A DNA stretch of 64,000 bases from Deinococcus ruber (GTDB taxonomy: Bacteria; Deinococcota; Deinococci; Deinococcales; Deinococcaceae), in contig NZ_BMQL01000020.1 of NCBI RefSeq assembly GCF_014648095.1, positions 29,814-93,813 of the forward strand, given 5' to 3'. This document shows, in pieces, positions 44,330 to 53,149 of this stretch. The notes under the pieces are model-generated. The model made no database searches. It saw only the letters and a list, made by a program, of their open reading frames with translations, and had not been told where the DNA came from. The stretch's first letter is position 1; each line of letters opens with the position of its first letter. Both the position numbers and the translations under genes were made by a program.

Positions 44330-47300
44330 ATGACAAGGCGCGTCATCACTCCAGATCAATTACGTGGACACTTAACTCTGGATGTGCCCGTGACAGAACG
44401 GAGCCTGCCCCTCAACAATCGAAAAACGCTGCCCTATCACGAACTTCACTGGAAGGAATTCGAGCTCCTTGCCCTTGACCTCCTCGAAACCAATCCTGAC
44501 ATCGACTTTGCACGTCTGTACGGCGTTGAGGGGGACGCTCAAGAAGGCATTGACATCTACGCTCCTCTAAAAGGGAAAACCGCATATGCCGTCGTGCAGT
44601 GCAAGCAGGTCGAAAAATTTGGACCAGCAAAAATTCGTACCATGATCGATCTTTTCCTGGGTATCACCAAGGAGGGACTGCCGGTCACAACCCTCAACGG
44701 CAAACCCCTCAAACCGCTCCTTGACGATCAGGGCAATGAATATCCGCGGTGGCCTACTGAAACGAAAACGTTCACCCTGGCCATCTCAAGGCCGCTGAAT
44801 TCACCGGGCCAAATACGCGAACTCAACGATGTCAAACGACGCCTTCTCGAAGTTGGCATTGCCTTTGAGCTTTGGGATCCACACCGCCTGAACCAGCTCC
44901 TGCGCAAGCAACCTCCCCTGATTGATCGCCACTTCAGCCGATACTGGGTGGATGCCTTCTGCGGTCCTGACGCTGCGGCCGCACTCGGCGAGCTCAGCCC
45001 ACGTGACCGGGCCATGCTGAAAAAACTCGCCAACGTCCAAGGCACCCTCAGCGTCATCCAGCGTCACCTGGACGTTGCAGACCGAGAAGGCGTCAAGCTC
45101 AACTCCGTTTCGGAAGACCGACTGGTTCAGCGCCTCGCCCTGAGCCTGCCTACCCACGAAGCGGCGACACCTATCGCTGCAACCGATCCGATCAGCAAAG
45201 AGCTGGAAATCCTCCGTACCCTCATTCGCGCCGGTCCAGGAGCCGCCGACGCCGCAAAGGAAAAGCTCGAGACCCTTTGTGAACCGATCAAGGCGGCTGC
45301 GCCGGCCGTGCAGGCAACGTACCACCGTCTCATGGGCGCGTTTCACTACAACCTCGAGCAGGGCGTGGCAGCAGCAGACGCGTACATCCAAGCGTACGAA
45401 CTCGATCCGCTGGCCGACGGCGCGACCAAACTGATGGGGTTGGCGTATCTCCTGCAGCACGACGGCCCGCTCGCGCTCGGGTACCTAGATCAGGCCCGTC
45501 GGAAGGATCCGGCAGACGAAGAGGCGCAGGCCATGTACGTCGAAGCCCTGCTGTCGTGTGGGCGCGAGGAACACGCCAACGAGATCGAACGGACGCTCAC
45601 CCCCGATCAACTCACGCTCGGGACGACCTTCGTCAGGTGGCACATGCGTCAGTGCGACTGGGAACGCATGCGTCACGTCCTCGCGATCCTTCAACGTGGC
45701 GTCCACGCCACCCACCCCCATGTCAGGCTGCTCACGGGGAAACTCACGCTTCATGAGCTGGTACAACAAAACAGAACACTCCATGGAGACCTCAGAAACC
45801 GCAGCATCCAGCGTCACCCGGACGCACTGGCCGCCATGGAACACTTCAATGCCGCGCTCGCAGCCTTCGACCGAGGCGACGTCCTCCAGGCACTGCGCGG
45901 CGAAGCCCTCAACGCCCGCCAAGTCCTCCGCTGCCTCATCGGAGAAGACCGGCTGAGTCTGGAAGACGGACAAGCGGCCCTGCGCCTTGACCCCTCGCTC
46001 ACCGGTGTGCAATTTGACCTCGCGTTGGCTCATCTCCGACTGGACGATACCGACGGAGCGCTGCGGGTGCTGGATCGTTACGGTCCGGCTGTGCTCAGCG
46101 CACTTCCACAATCAAGGATCATTTTCGCCGCCGCTGCCCGCCGGAGTGGCAATGCACTCCGGGCTTTGGAGCTTCTGGGGGATGGGGCCGACATCACAGA
46201 TGACGCCCTTCGGCTGGACCGGCTGAACGAATACGTCCGCGCCCTGATCGCCCTTGATCGGTTGACGGAAGCAGCGGCCGCTCTCGACGCAGAACCGTCT
46301 CGGCTGCCGATGTGGCACGTCACCCGTGGCGAATGGGCGATCGCGGCACACAATGACCCAGAAGCACGCGCCGCGTTTCAAGCGGCCGTCGAGGCCGCCA
46401 CCGACTTCGAAGCGGCCACGTATCGGTTTCAGTACGCCGCTTACCTTCGTTCCCGCGATGACACGGCTGGCGCCGCCAAGGTACTGACGGCCCTTCCGTG
46501 GGTTGAGCTTCCGAATACCTGGCTGGAAATCGCTGCCAAACAGCTGTACGAGGGTCAACGATATGTTGAGGCGCAGACAGCGCTGGTCGAGCGCCGAACT
46601 CGCGGTGAGCCGGAGCGCATGACGTCCTGGGTCATCGAAGCGCAGCTCCTCGCGCTGGACGGAGACCTGCAGGCGGCAATTCCGATCTTTGAAACGGCGG
46701 TGCGTCGCTGGCCGGAAGAACCCTTTGCGCTGCTGTACACCGCCGCCGCCTACACCCGTCTGGGAAAACTCCTGAACGTTCGCCCGCTGCTCCAGCGGCT
46801 GCTTTCCTTACCAGAGGTTCCAGCTTGGATTCTTCTCAAGGCTTCTGGCATTGCCAGGGAGTTGCTACTCCAGGATGAAGCACGACAGTTGGGGTACCAG
46901 GCGTTGCGAGCTGAGTATGACAACGAAGACATCCATATGCATTTTTTCGACGTCATGCAAGCCTTCCCAGAACGTCAGGAACTCAAAACCGTTCGAGCAG
47001 AAACAGCTGTTGAACTTGAGCGCAGCCCCGGCGACAAGTTCTGGGCCGTGCTGACGGCGGACAACAACCCGGAGATCAGCCGAGGCGAACATGCCCTGGA
47101 CACTCCACTGGCCCGAGCGCTGTTAGGAGCGTTCAAAGGCACGTGTGTGACCACGCCAACGGGCGAGACGTACCGGGTGGTGAGAGTGGTCTCGAAGTAC
47201 GTCAACGCGGAGCGGGTCTGGCTCCAGCAGGGGCGCGAACTGTTTCCCGTCTCACCCCGCATGCGAATGATGAAAACTGGCGACTTTGAGATTCTGCCAT

Positions 47301-48463
47301 CCGGCATCTGGGACCTGCTGGAGGCACTACAAGAGGAAAACCAGCAACGACGATGGTTGGTAGAAGAGCAACACTTTCCAGTCACGCTGCTGAACCAGCG
47401 GCGACGCACGGCAGAACATACGATCTGGGACTGGTGGCTCGAACAAGGCGTGCAGAATGAAGCGTTTTCAGGCGATCCTCAGGAGCTCACAGCGGCAGCC
47501 CACGCCTGTCAGGGTGCTGGCCTCATCCTTCATAGCAGCGCCCTGACTGTTCTGCACCATACTCACCTCTTCAAACTCCTGGCCCGCACGCAGACGCTGT
47601 ACGTCACACGCCAAACCCTCGACGATCTGAACCGTGCCGTTCGTCAAGCTGCCGAAGAAGCACGGAATGCACCACTCCGGACGATGTCCCGCTCAGGCCA
47701 GGGGCTCATCATCACCGAAGAAACCAAAGAGCTCCTCGAAGCCCGTCAGAAACGTCTCGAGGGGCTTCAGACCCTGGTTCGCACCCGGACCCGTGTCATC
47801 CCAGTGATTGGCTTGGCGGCTTATTTGGAAACACAACCCTGGGCAGAAAATTATCTGCCCACCACATCCACATTTCTGGCAGCTCAGCAACGGCACTTGC
47901 CTGTGCTGTGCGACGATCTCAATCTCCTCCGCTTCGCTCAGCTCGGCTTGTTCGGCGAACGTGTAGAGGGCTGCACGACTGTCACCTACATTGACCAGTG
48001 GCAGATGGGCGGCGGACTGGCTGAACAGGCCAGAACCGCGGCTCTACTCCGATTGGCGACGGCGGGACAGGGTCCTTTGCCTCATCTATCCCGCGAGCTC
48101 GTCGCCAGAATTCTTGAGCGAAGTGAGTTACAGCGAGATCGGGCGCTCACCACTGTCATGCGGACGATTGGGTGGTCAGGTACACCGTTGTCAGACGTGG
48201 CGAAGGATGTGGCGTTGCTCCTCCGTCAAGGATTCCTGCATATGCCGATACCTGAACGCCGTCAGGCGTGGATGTGCGAGATCTTGGATCAGGCGTTGCG
48301 CCACCATGATTTGCTGCGCTTCGGGAACATCGTTCGCTCTGCCCTTATCCAAGAACTTGAACTGGCGCCTTTCCTACTTGATGAGATGCTCGACCTGTTG
48401 AGACGGTGGCAGCGTGAGCGATGGCAGCACACCGGTGGGAAGAATTTGAAGCATCTGGCCTAA
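44330..48463 (+). CDS. Mrr-like nuclease / TPR / PIN-like protein (1377 aa)
   Basis: Residues about 30-205 are homologous to the head of the 38971 protein: LPYHELHWKEFELLAL, YGVEGDAQEGIDIYA (Asp75), VVQCKQVEKFGPAKIR (Gln90-x-Lys92), and a final RYWVDAFCG matching RAWVEVFCG. Residues about 340-900 are TPR-type helices (EAQAMYVEALLSCGREEHAN, LQAAIPIFETAVRRWPEEPFALL). A beta segment follows near 945-985 (TPTGETYRVVRVVSKYV...GRELFPV), reminiscent of a GreA/GreB C-domain. Residues about 1060-1240 form a PIN-like RNase domain (LILHSSALTVL; LPVLCDDLNLLRFAQL), in which the first usual Asp is His. This order recalls the TPR-GreAB-C-PIN family. ATG 44330 is fixed by the promoter; the frame is open further up. 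Confidence 0.8.
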   Translation: MTRRVITPDQLRGHLTLDVPVTERSLPLNNRKTLPYHELHWKEFELLALDLLETNPDIDFARLYGVEGDAQEGIDIYAPLKGKTAYAVVQCKQVEKFGPAKIRTMIDLFLGITKEGLPVTTLNGKPLKPLLDDQGNEYPRWPTETKTFTLAISRPLNSPGQIRELNDVKRRLLEVGIAFELWDPHRLNQLLRKQPPLIDRHFSRYWVDAFCGPDAAAALGELSPRDRAMLKKLANVQGTLSVIQRHLDVADREGVKLNSVSEDRLVQRLALSLPTHEAATPIAATDPISKELEILRTLIRAGPGAADAAKEKLETLCEPIKAAAPAVQATYHRLMGAFHYNLEQGVAAADAYIQAYELDPLADGATKLMGLAYLLQHDGPLALGYLDQARRKDPADEEAQAMYVEALLSCGREEHANEIERTLTPDQLTLGTTFVRWHMRQCDWERMRHVLAILQRGVHATHPHVRLLTGKLTLHELVQQNRTLHGDLRNRSIQRHPDALAAMEHFNAALAAFDRGDVLQALRGEALNARQVLRCLIGEDRLSLEDGQAALRLDPSLTGVQFDLALAHLRLDDTDGALRVLDRYGPAVLSALPQSRIIFAAAARRSGNALRALELLGDGADITDDALRLDRLNEYVRALIALDRLTEAAAALDAEPSRLPMWHVTRGEWAIAAHNDPEARAAFQAAVEAATDFEAATYRFQYAAYLRSRDDTAGAAKVLTALPWVELPNTWLEIAAKQLYEGQRYVEAQTALVERRTRGEPERMTSWVIEAQLLALDGDLQAAIPIFETAVRRWPEEPFALLYTAAAYTRLGKLLNVRPLLQRLLSLPEVPAWILLKASGIARELLLQDEARQLGYQALRAEYDNEDIHMHFFDVMQAFPERQELKTVRAETAVELERSPGDKFWAVLTADNNPEISRGEHALDTPLARALLGAFKGTCVTTPTGETYRVVRVVSKYVNAERVWLQQGRELFPVSPRMRMMKTGDFEILPSGIWDLLEALQEENQQRRWLVEEQHFPVTLLNQRRRTAEHTIWDWWLEQGVQNEAFSGDPQELTAAAHACQGAGLILHSSALTVLHHTHLFKLLARTQTLYVTRQTLDDLNRAVRQAAEEARNAPLRTMSRSGQGLIITEETKELLEARQKRLEGLQTLVRTRTRVIPVIGLAAYLETQPWAENYLPTTSTFLAAQQRHLPVLCDDLNLLRFAQLGLFGERVEGCTTVTYIDQWQMGGGLAEQARTAALLRLATAGQGPLPHLSRELVARILERSELQRDRALTTVMRTIGWSGTPLSDVAKDVALLLRQGFLHMPIPERRQAWMCEILDQALRHHDLLRFGNIVRSALIQELELAPFLLDEMLDLLRRWQRERWQHTGGKNLKHLA

Positions 48464-48696
48464 ATACCTGCGGGGCCACTCACCTCACCGCCTGAATCGA
48501 GGGAAGCGCTGGCTGCCTCGCCTTGATCGCAGAAACTGAAGGCATTGTTCGAATTCAGGCACTGGCCTCCAATCCCATCAGTTCTCGAGGTCGAGTGAGG
48601 ACAACCCGCCGTGTCCAACGTCAGATTTTGAATTCGCCAACCGACTCGATTGAGGGGAAAGCGTCCAGTGCTGTTCTTCCTCTCGTACGACCCCTT
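48464..48696. other. Gap with no convincing gene
   Basis: No ribosome site, repeat or hairpin of note is seen between the Mrr/TPR/PIN gene and the convergent secreted-protein gene. Confidence 0.5.
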
Positions 48697-49185
48697 TTAC
48701 CTGGGTTGAAAGGACTGATCATGCACGGTGAGCGCCACGGTGCTTGCGGATTGCGCTTGGCAGTCCACCGAAAATGACACTGCGCCCTGGGTGCCGTTGA
48801 TCAAGGGCGTTGGAATGGAACTACCGGTATACATCGCCAGGCGGACGCAGCGCCTTAAACTGTTCGGCTCGATCTGCAGACCAATAAAGCTTCGCAAAAA
48901 GTCCCGGACAACCGGTTTGTCCCAACTGGACGGAGAAACATTCAGTGACGCACTGATGATCGCCATGTTACTTTCGCGCCCAACAATTAATATTCCGCCT
49001 TTGACGACGTAGGAGAAGGAGAGCAGACCGAGCGTTTCCGCAAGAACGGTGGTCCGGTTCGTCAGTGCACACGCGTACAGAGCACAGAAGGTTCCCTCAG
49101 CAACGCTGGCTTTGGTGGTGAGCAGTGGAGTAGCGGCGGCAACAGAACTGAGCAGGAGAAGCGCGGCGAAAGGAAGGAGACGCAT
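48697..49185 (-). CDS. Secreted protein, paralogue 2 of the island-flanking pair (162 aa)
   Basis: A signal peptide (MRLLPFAALLLLSSVAAATP) precedes a mature part about two-thirds identical to the 32310-32795 protein, with the same four cysteines and the same ending DQSFQPR. ATG 49185 is fixed by comparison with the paralogue and by the TACACT element 6 bases upstream. Both copies lie on the minus strand and bracket the region that holds the CoiA-like, NACHT and TPR/PIN genes. The function is unknown. Conserved cysteines and export suggest a small folded envelope or extracellular protein. Confidence 0.8.
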   Translation of the reverse strand: MRLLPFAALLLLSSVAAATPLLTTKASVAEGTFCALYACALTNRTTVLAETLGLLSFSYVVKGGILIVGRESNMAIISASLNVSPSSWDKPVVRDFLRSFIGLQIEPNSLRRCVRLAMYTGSSIPTPLINGTQGAVSFSVDCQAQSASTVALTVHDQSFQPR

Positions 49186-49191
49186 AGAGGC

Positions 49192-49197
49192 AGTGTA
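49192..49197 (-). promoter_or_regulatory. -10 element TACACT, leaderless
   Basis: On the minus strand GGCTACACTG lies 6 bases before ATG 49185, as in the paralogue's promoter. Confidence 0.65.
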
Positions 49198-49369
49198 GCC
49201 ACTCACCTCGTTGATACGCCGAACGTTTCAGCACGTGGCTCAGCGGCAGTGACCGTGCTGCGAGAGCAGTGCCGCTCAAACAACCCCGTTCCTTCCATCA
49301 CAGAGAAACACGCACCGCTGTTCAGGTTGACGACGAAATCAGATCAGCACCGCACGGCATACTGAAGCC

Positions 49370-49672
49370 ATGCCCGCTGTGACACCCCTCCGCCTCTACG
49401 CCACCCAGGCGGCCGCCAGTAAAGCTGGCCTGCACCTGTGCTCGCTGGCCGGTGGCCGAACCGTCAGCTTCCTGTATTCCCTCCTCCCAGCCGGCGAGAA
49501 AAAACCGATATTCCTTCTCAGTACCACCTACAAGCTCAGTGTCGCTGAACAACGCTGGATCATGGACCATGACGCCCAGGCCACCAAGCTCGGCCGATTT
49601 TCCAGCGGTGGCTTCCACCCACTCCAGACCAAGATGATCCGCACGAAACCCCAGCCGCTCGCTGCTGAATAA
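49370..49672 (+). CDS. Small basic protein (100 aa)
   Basis: A CATACT hexamer 6 bases before ATG 49370 suggests a leaderless start; there is no ribosome site. The protein is basic and compact, with beta-like stretches (FLYSLLPAGEKKPIFLLSTTY) and a helical part (SVAEQRWIMDHDAQATKLGRF). A strong terminator follows within 20 bases. No family is recognised. Confidence 0.6.
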   Translation: MPAVTPLRLYATQAAASKAGLHLCSLAGGRTVSFLYSLLPAGEKKPIFLLSTTYKLSVAEQRWIMDHDAQATKLGRFSSGGFHPLQTKMIRTKPQPLAAE

Positions 49673-49691
49673 TCCCTGCTGTTCCCGTCGT

Positions 49692-49726
49692 GCGTCTGGA
49701 GGACCTTCCAGACGCGCCTGCCTTTT
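49692..49726 (+). terminator. Rho-independent terminator
   Basis: GCGTCTGGA / TCCAGACGC (49692-49700, 49707-49715) forms a perfect 9-bp stem, followed by a TTTT run at 49723-49726. It separates the small gene from the box promoter just beyond. Confidence 0.8.
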
Positions 49727-49731
49727 GTGGT

Positions 49732-49755
49732 GCCACCACCCGGTCTCCTACGCTA
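49732..49755 (+). promoter_or_regulatory. ACCACCACCCGGT promoter box before the 49798 operon
   Basis: GCCACCACCCGGT (49732-49744) is followed by CTCCTACGCTA, in which TACGCT is a good -10. The ATG at 49798 is about 43 bases beyond it. This copy shows most clearly that the box sits where a -35 region would be. Confidence 0.7.
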
Positions 49756-49797
49756 CCGCTGTTCCCTCTGCCCCAGGAACAAAGGTAGGTGCCCTGC

Positions 49798-50574
49798 ATG
49801 ACCTCCACCCAGACATCCTTTTCTCAGCTCCTCCCGCCCTTTAGACCGCTTCCAGCCCACTGCACCGCTCAACAGACTGCCTTCACCCACGCCGTGCAGG
49901 ACACCCACCAGCACCTGTTCCTGAGAGCTATAGCCGGCAGCGGCAAAACCAGCACCCTCATCGAAGCGGCCTGGCATCTCTCCCCTCAAGAGCGCGCCTG
50001 CGCCAACAACCGCCACAGTACCCTTGGCGTCGGCGTGCGCCTCCCAAGCCATGTCCAGGCCGTCACCCCACATGCCTACGGTCGTGGCCTGCTCTGCCGT
50101 GCCCGGCACACCACACACCTCGACATGGACGCCCAGAAAAGCAGCCGCCTGACCCAGCTGCTCTGCACCGAGGACCATAGACCCTTCGACCCGTTCCTCC
50201 ACAGCACGCTGGCCCGACGGTGGAACCTCGCCCGCGAAGCCTACCAGGATCACCAAGCTTCCGACGATGACCTCGCCATTCGGCTCACCCAGATCCAATG
50301 GCGGAACCGCCCCTCTCTCTCAGCCGCCCTCCTCCGGCTCGCCGAAGAAGCCGATCAACTCGCCCGGCACCCGGCCAACCACACATCTCCCTTCCCTGTG
50401 TTGGTCTTCCTCAACGCCGGAACCTACGCCGTCGTCCGCTGCGACATCGACAACACCGATCTCACCTGCTGGCGGGTCACCCAGCCAGGGCCGTCACACC
50501 AGTTCGGTCCACAGACGGGCGAAGCACTCGGCGTCCCGTTCCACCTCCACCACCCGTTCGTGATGTGCCCATGA
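49798..50574 (+). CDS. Truncated UvrD/Rep-helicase-like protein (258 aa)
   Basis: Residues 40-60 (LFLRAIAGSGKTSTLIEAAWHL) are the Walker A motif of UvrD-type helicases (Lys50). The next part (a CANNRHSTLGV segment, then VRLPSHVQAVTPHAYGRGLL) corresponds to motif Ia, usually FNK...LP..V.A.T.HA.G. After about residue 110 the similarity stops: no Walker B/DEAQ, no motifs III-VI. The C-terminal 100 residues form an unrelated beta-rich end (PVLVFLNAGTYAVVRCDI). It is either a decayed helicase fused to something else or an ATP-binding regulatory relic. The start follows AAAGGTAGGTG. The stop overlaps the next ATG. Confidence 0.65.
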   Translation: MTSTQTSFSQLLPPFRPLPAHCTAQQTAFTHAVQDTHQHLFLRAIAGSGKTSTLIEAAWHLSPQERACANNRHSTLGVGVRLPSHVQAVTPHAYGRGLLCRARHTTHLDMDAQKSSRLTQLLCTEDHRPFDPFLHSTLARRWNLAREAYQDHQASDDDLAIRLTQIQWRNRPSLSAALLRLAEEADQLARHPANHTSPFPVLVFLNAGTYAVVRCDIDNTDLTCWRVTQPGPSHQFGPQTGEALGVPFHLHHPFVMCP

Positions 50575-51338
50575 CGCCATTCCGGGTCGACCTGACCGAA
50601 CGCATCTCGCGGTACGCCAAAGACCGAAGCCTGGATCCCTTGCAGCGGGACGCGCTCTACGCTCTGAAAACCCAGCTGATTCAGCACCTGGTGGCGTCGG
50701 GCGAACTGACCGCCACCCGTATCCGCAGCGCCCCCTGGCCGTTCGCCCAAGCGGCCTGCACCTGGGGCGGCCTGCTCGCCCGTCAGCTCGAACAGGACAT
50801 TCAGGAAGCGCATCACCGCGGGTACAGCCATGCCTGGGGTGACACGGCCCCGAGCGCGGCAGACGCGCAGGTGTGGCTCAATGCGTTGATCCAGCAGGCC
50901 GAGCGACACCAGCGGGCGGTTGATGTCGTGGCGCTGCTCAGTCGGGGTGTCCAGCCCGCCATGCTGCCGCTCACCCATCCACCCTTCCAACGCGGGATGA
51001 TGCTCACGCAGCGCCAGCGTGACGAACTCCATCCGCAGGTCAACTGGCTGATCGGCTTCGCCCGGCCCAGCACCCCAGACGTCGAAGTGCTGCATCTGCC
51101 CTGGCTGCAGGCCATCCCGTGGCTTCCAACCTTACCCACTCGCCTTACTCCCAGAGACACCGGGCCGTACGGCACACTCCCAACGTCGGACGACCGGAAG
51201 GCCTGGCCATTATCGGCCGTCTTGACCGCCATCCACTGCGCCTTCCTGCCAGCCGAACCGCTTCCAGCCTTGACGGCGTGCCTGCCGGCAACCCCGGATG
51301 GCCCGTCTCCAGCTGTCCTTCCAGCAGGGCCGCGCTGA
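50571..51338 (+). CDS. Unrecognised protein of the box-49732 operon (255 aa)
   Basis: The ATG overlaps the previous stop (ATGA), which fixes the start; the open frame to 50298 is ignored. Residues 1-160 are helical (ERISRYAKDRSLDPLQRDALYALKTQLIQHLV, AACTWGGLLARQLEQDIQEAHH). The last 60 residues are rich in Pro/Leu/Thr and low in charge, perhaps disordered. No signal peptide. No family is recognised. A 150-base gap with no clear gene precedes the next gene of the operon. Confidence 0.65.
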   Translation: MTPFRVDLTERISRYAKDRSLDPLQRDALYALKTQLIQHLVASGELTATRIRSAPWPFAQAACTWGGLLARQLEQDIQEAHHRGYSHAWGDTAPSAADAQVWLNALIQQAERHQRAVDVVALLSRGVQPAMLPLTHPPFQRGMMLTQRQRDELHPQVNWLIGFARPSTPDVEVLHLPWLQAIPWLPTLPTRLTPRDTGPYGTLPTSDDRKAWPLSAVLTAIHCAFLPAEPLPALTACLPATPDGPSPAVLPAGPR

Positions 51339-51492
51339 GCGCAGCCACCGTCGTCCGCAGCCAACCAGTACCAGATGACACGGCGGTCCGACAGCTGAGG
51401 CACACATCGCTGTCTGCAGCAACCCTCCACGCCCAGCGGACTTCAATACCGAACGGACCACTCACATCTTGAGCTGCCATCTTGGAGGACCG

Positions 51493-52221
51493 ATGCCCGA
51501 TCTTTTCAACATTGCCGCTGTCCCGACGCCGGAACAAAATCCGGGCAACCCGAACACCCTGACCACCGAGCATGACCTGCGCGCCCGCCTCAGCCAGCTG
51601 CAACGTCAGCAGGCATCCCTGGCCCACGACATTCAAGAACTCCAGCGGCGACTCACTCCCAGAAGCACCTTCTATACACTCCCAGGCGCAGGGAAGGGAG
51701 AACCCCACCGGGCCGCCGTCTTCGTCACCGGCTGGCCTGCCCAGGATCATCAAGGTCGGCTGCATATCATGGGCGTGCCGATCACCTCCTTGCACCCCGA
51801 GCACCGCCAGCAGCGCCTGGAGGCTGTGCTGCCACTCGCCAGCAGACCCGGCGGACGACTGAAGCCCAGCGTTCCCCTGCGGGTCCGGCCTGCCCGGTCA
51901 TACCGCAGCAACGGCAACACCTTCGAGGTGGTCGGCCAGCTGGTGCGCTGCGAGCGCGGCACTGGGCACCTGCTGCTCAACGTCTATCACGGCCTTCAGG
52001 GCACTGGTCAGGCCGTCCATCTCCGGGTCACCGACCAGCTGATTCGCAGTCTTGACCCTGATACTGGAGCGCTGCAGGTGCGGGGCTCTGTCCTGGACGG
52101 TCTGCTGGTCGCGTCCTCACTCACACCTTGCTACGCGCCGATCCAGGGCGACGCGCACGACCGACTGTACCGAACCAAACACCACGCCCTGAACAAGCGG
52201 GTCATCGTGCCCGAAGGATGA
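51493..52221 (+). CDS. Coiled-coil plus beta-domain protein (242 aa)
   Basis: GGAGG six bases before ATG 51493 decides the start. Residues about 32-62 form a coiled coil (LRARLSQLQRQQASLAHDIQELQRRL). A beta-rich domain follows (AAVFVTGWPAQDHQGRLHIMGVPI; SYRSNGNTFEVVGQLVRC; GHLLLNVYHGLQGTGQAVHLRV), possibly OB-fold-like. That would suit a single-strand nucleic-acid contact, but this is inference. Its 3' end overlaps the 3' end of the response-regulator gene on the other strand by 20 bases. Confidence 0.65.
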   Translation: MPDLFNIAAVPTPEQNPGNPNTLTTEHDLRARLSQLQRQQASLAHDIQELQRRLTPRSTFYTLPGAGKGEPHRAAVFVTGWPAQDHQGRLHIMGVPITSLHPEHRQQRLEAVLPLASRPGGRLKPSVPLRVRPARSYRSNGNTFEVVGQLVRCERGTGHLLLNVYHGLQGTGQAVHLRVTDQLIRSLDPDTGALQVRGSVLDGLLVASSLTPCYAPIQGDAHDRLYRTKHHALNKRVIVPEG

Positions 52222-52981
52222 CTGCTGATCTCAGGAAAGGGCTGTCGACCTTGCCAACGGCGCGTCCTTTCGCGCCAGCGTGCTCCCTGAGATCGCGTTC
52301 TGTCTCGGAGCGAATTCCATACCCCACGTGGCGCACCGTGTGAATCACGCCCTGTAGATCCACTGTCTTCAATTTGGCACGCAGGTTATTCAGGTGGACA
52401 ACCAGCACATTGCTGTCTCGGGGGAGTGCAGTTCCGGCCCAGACTTCATGCGCGAGGTCAGCGTGTGACCAGATGTGACCCTGCCGACGCAGCAGGGTCA
52501 CCAAGATCTTTCGCTCGGTCGCCGTGAGCGGCAAGGCCTCGCCCCGCACCGTCACCTGGTGCTGCTGTGGCCAGACGACCAGGTCACGGTACTGCAGCTG
52601 CTCTTCGTGATGCGAGCGTGAGCGCCGCAGTTGCACACCGATCCGCGCCACCGTTTCCCGCACAGCAACGGGCTTGATCAGCACATCGTCGGCCCCGAGC
52701 GCCAGCAGATCCACGGTTTCTTCCACGATGTCCTGGGCGGTCAGCACCAGAATCGGGACAGGGCTGCTGCGCCGAAGACGCGTGATCACGTCGCGGCCGC
52801 TCCCATCGGGCAGCTCGCGTTCGACGAGCACCACCCTCGGCAGGACTTCCCGGGCCAGCGTCAAGCCGTGCAGCACGGACGCAGCACGCCGCACGTGATG
52901 GCCAGTGTGCTCGAGGGCAGCGTGCAGTGGCGCGCCGAACTGGAGATCGTGGACGATGAGCAGGACATCGCAGCGAGACAT
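52202..52981 (-). CDS. OmpR/PhoB-type response regulator lacking the phosphorylation Asp (259 aa)
   Basis: Residues 4-115 form a receiver domain and residues about 130-230 an OmpR-type winged helix (LTATERKILVTLLRRQG, then LNNLRAKL and a VRHVGYGIR wing). In the receiver the aspartate that is normally phosphorylated is Glu54 (VLVERELPDG), and the acidic pair is reduced to HD (11-12). The switch Thr81 and Lys103 are kept. Glu at that place often mimics a permanently active state, so it may work without a kinase; no histidine kinase is nearby. A basic tail of about 30 residues follows the DNA-binding domain. It is a paralogue of the 59661 regulator. Confidence 0.85.
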   Translation of the reverse strand: MSRCDVLLIVHDLQFGAPLHAALEHTGHHVRRAASVLHGLTLAREVLPRVVLVERELPDGSGRDVITRLRRSSPVPILVLTAQDIVEETVDLLALGADDVLIKPVAVRETVARIGVQLRRSRSHHEEQLQYRDLVVWPQQHQVTVRGEALPLTATERKILVTLLRRQGHIWSHADLAHEVWAGTALPRDSNVLVVHLNNLRAKLKTVDLQGVIHTVRHVGYGIRSETERDLREHAGAKGRAVGKVDSPFLRSAVILRAR

Positions 52982-53120
52982 GTCTCATGATGACATGCTG
53001 AGAACGGCAGGATGCTGAAACTTCTCATGGTTGCGAGTGGTTGGCGAAAGATGAGACCAGCGGCTTTGGGACGTGCTGGAGCAAATGTCGAAATGGCACG
53101 GCAATGCTACTCAATCTCCG

Positions 53121-53126
53121 TATACT
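53121..53126 (+). promoter_or_regulatory. -10 element TATACT for the 53150 ORF
   Basis: TATACT stands 23 bases before the ATG at 53150, leaving room for the TAAAGGAGG ribosome site. A -35 is not clear. Confidence 0.55.
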
Positions 53127-53149
53127 AAAGCCAAGATAAAGGAGGCCTG

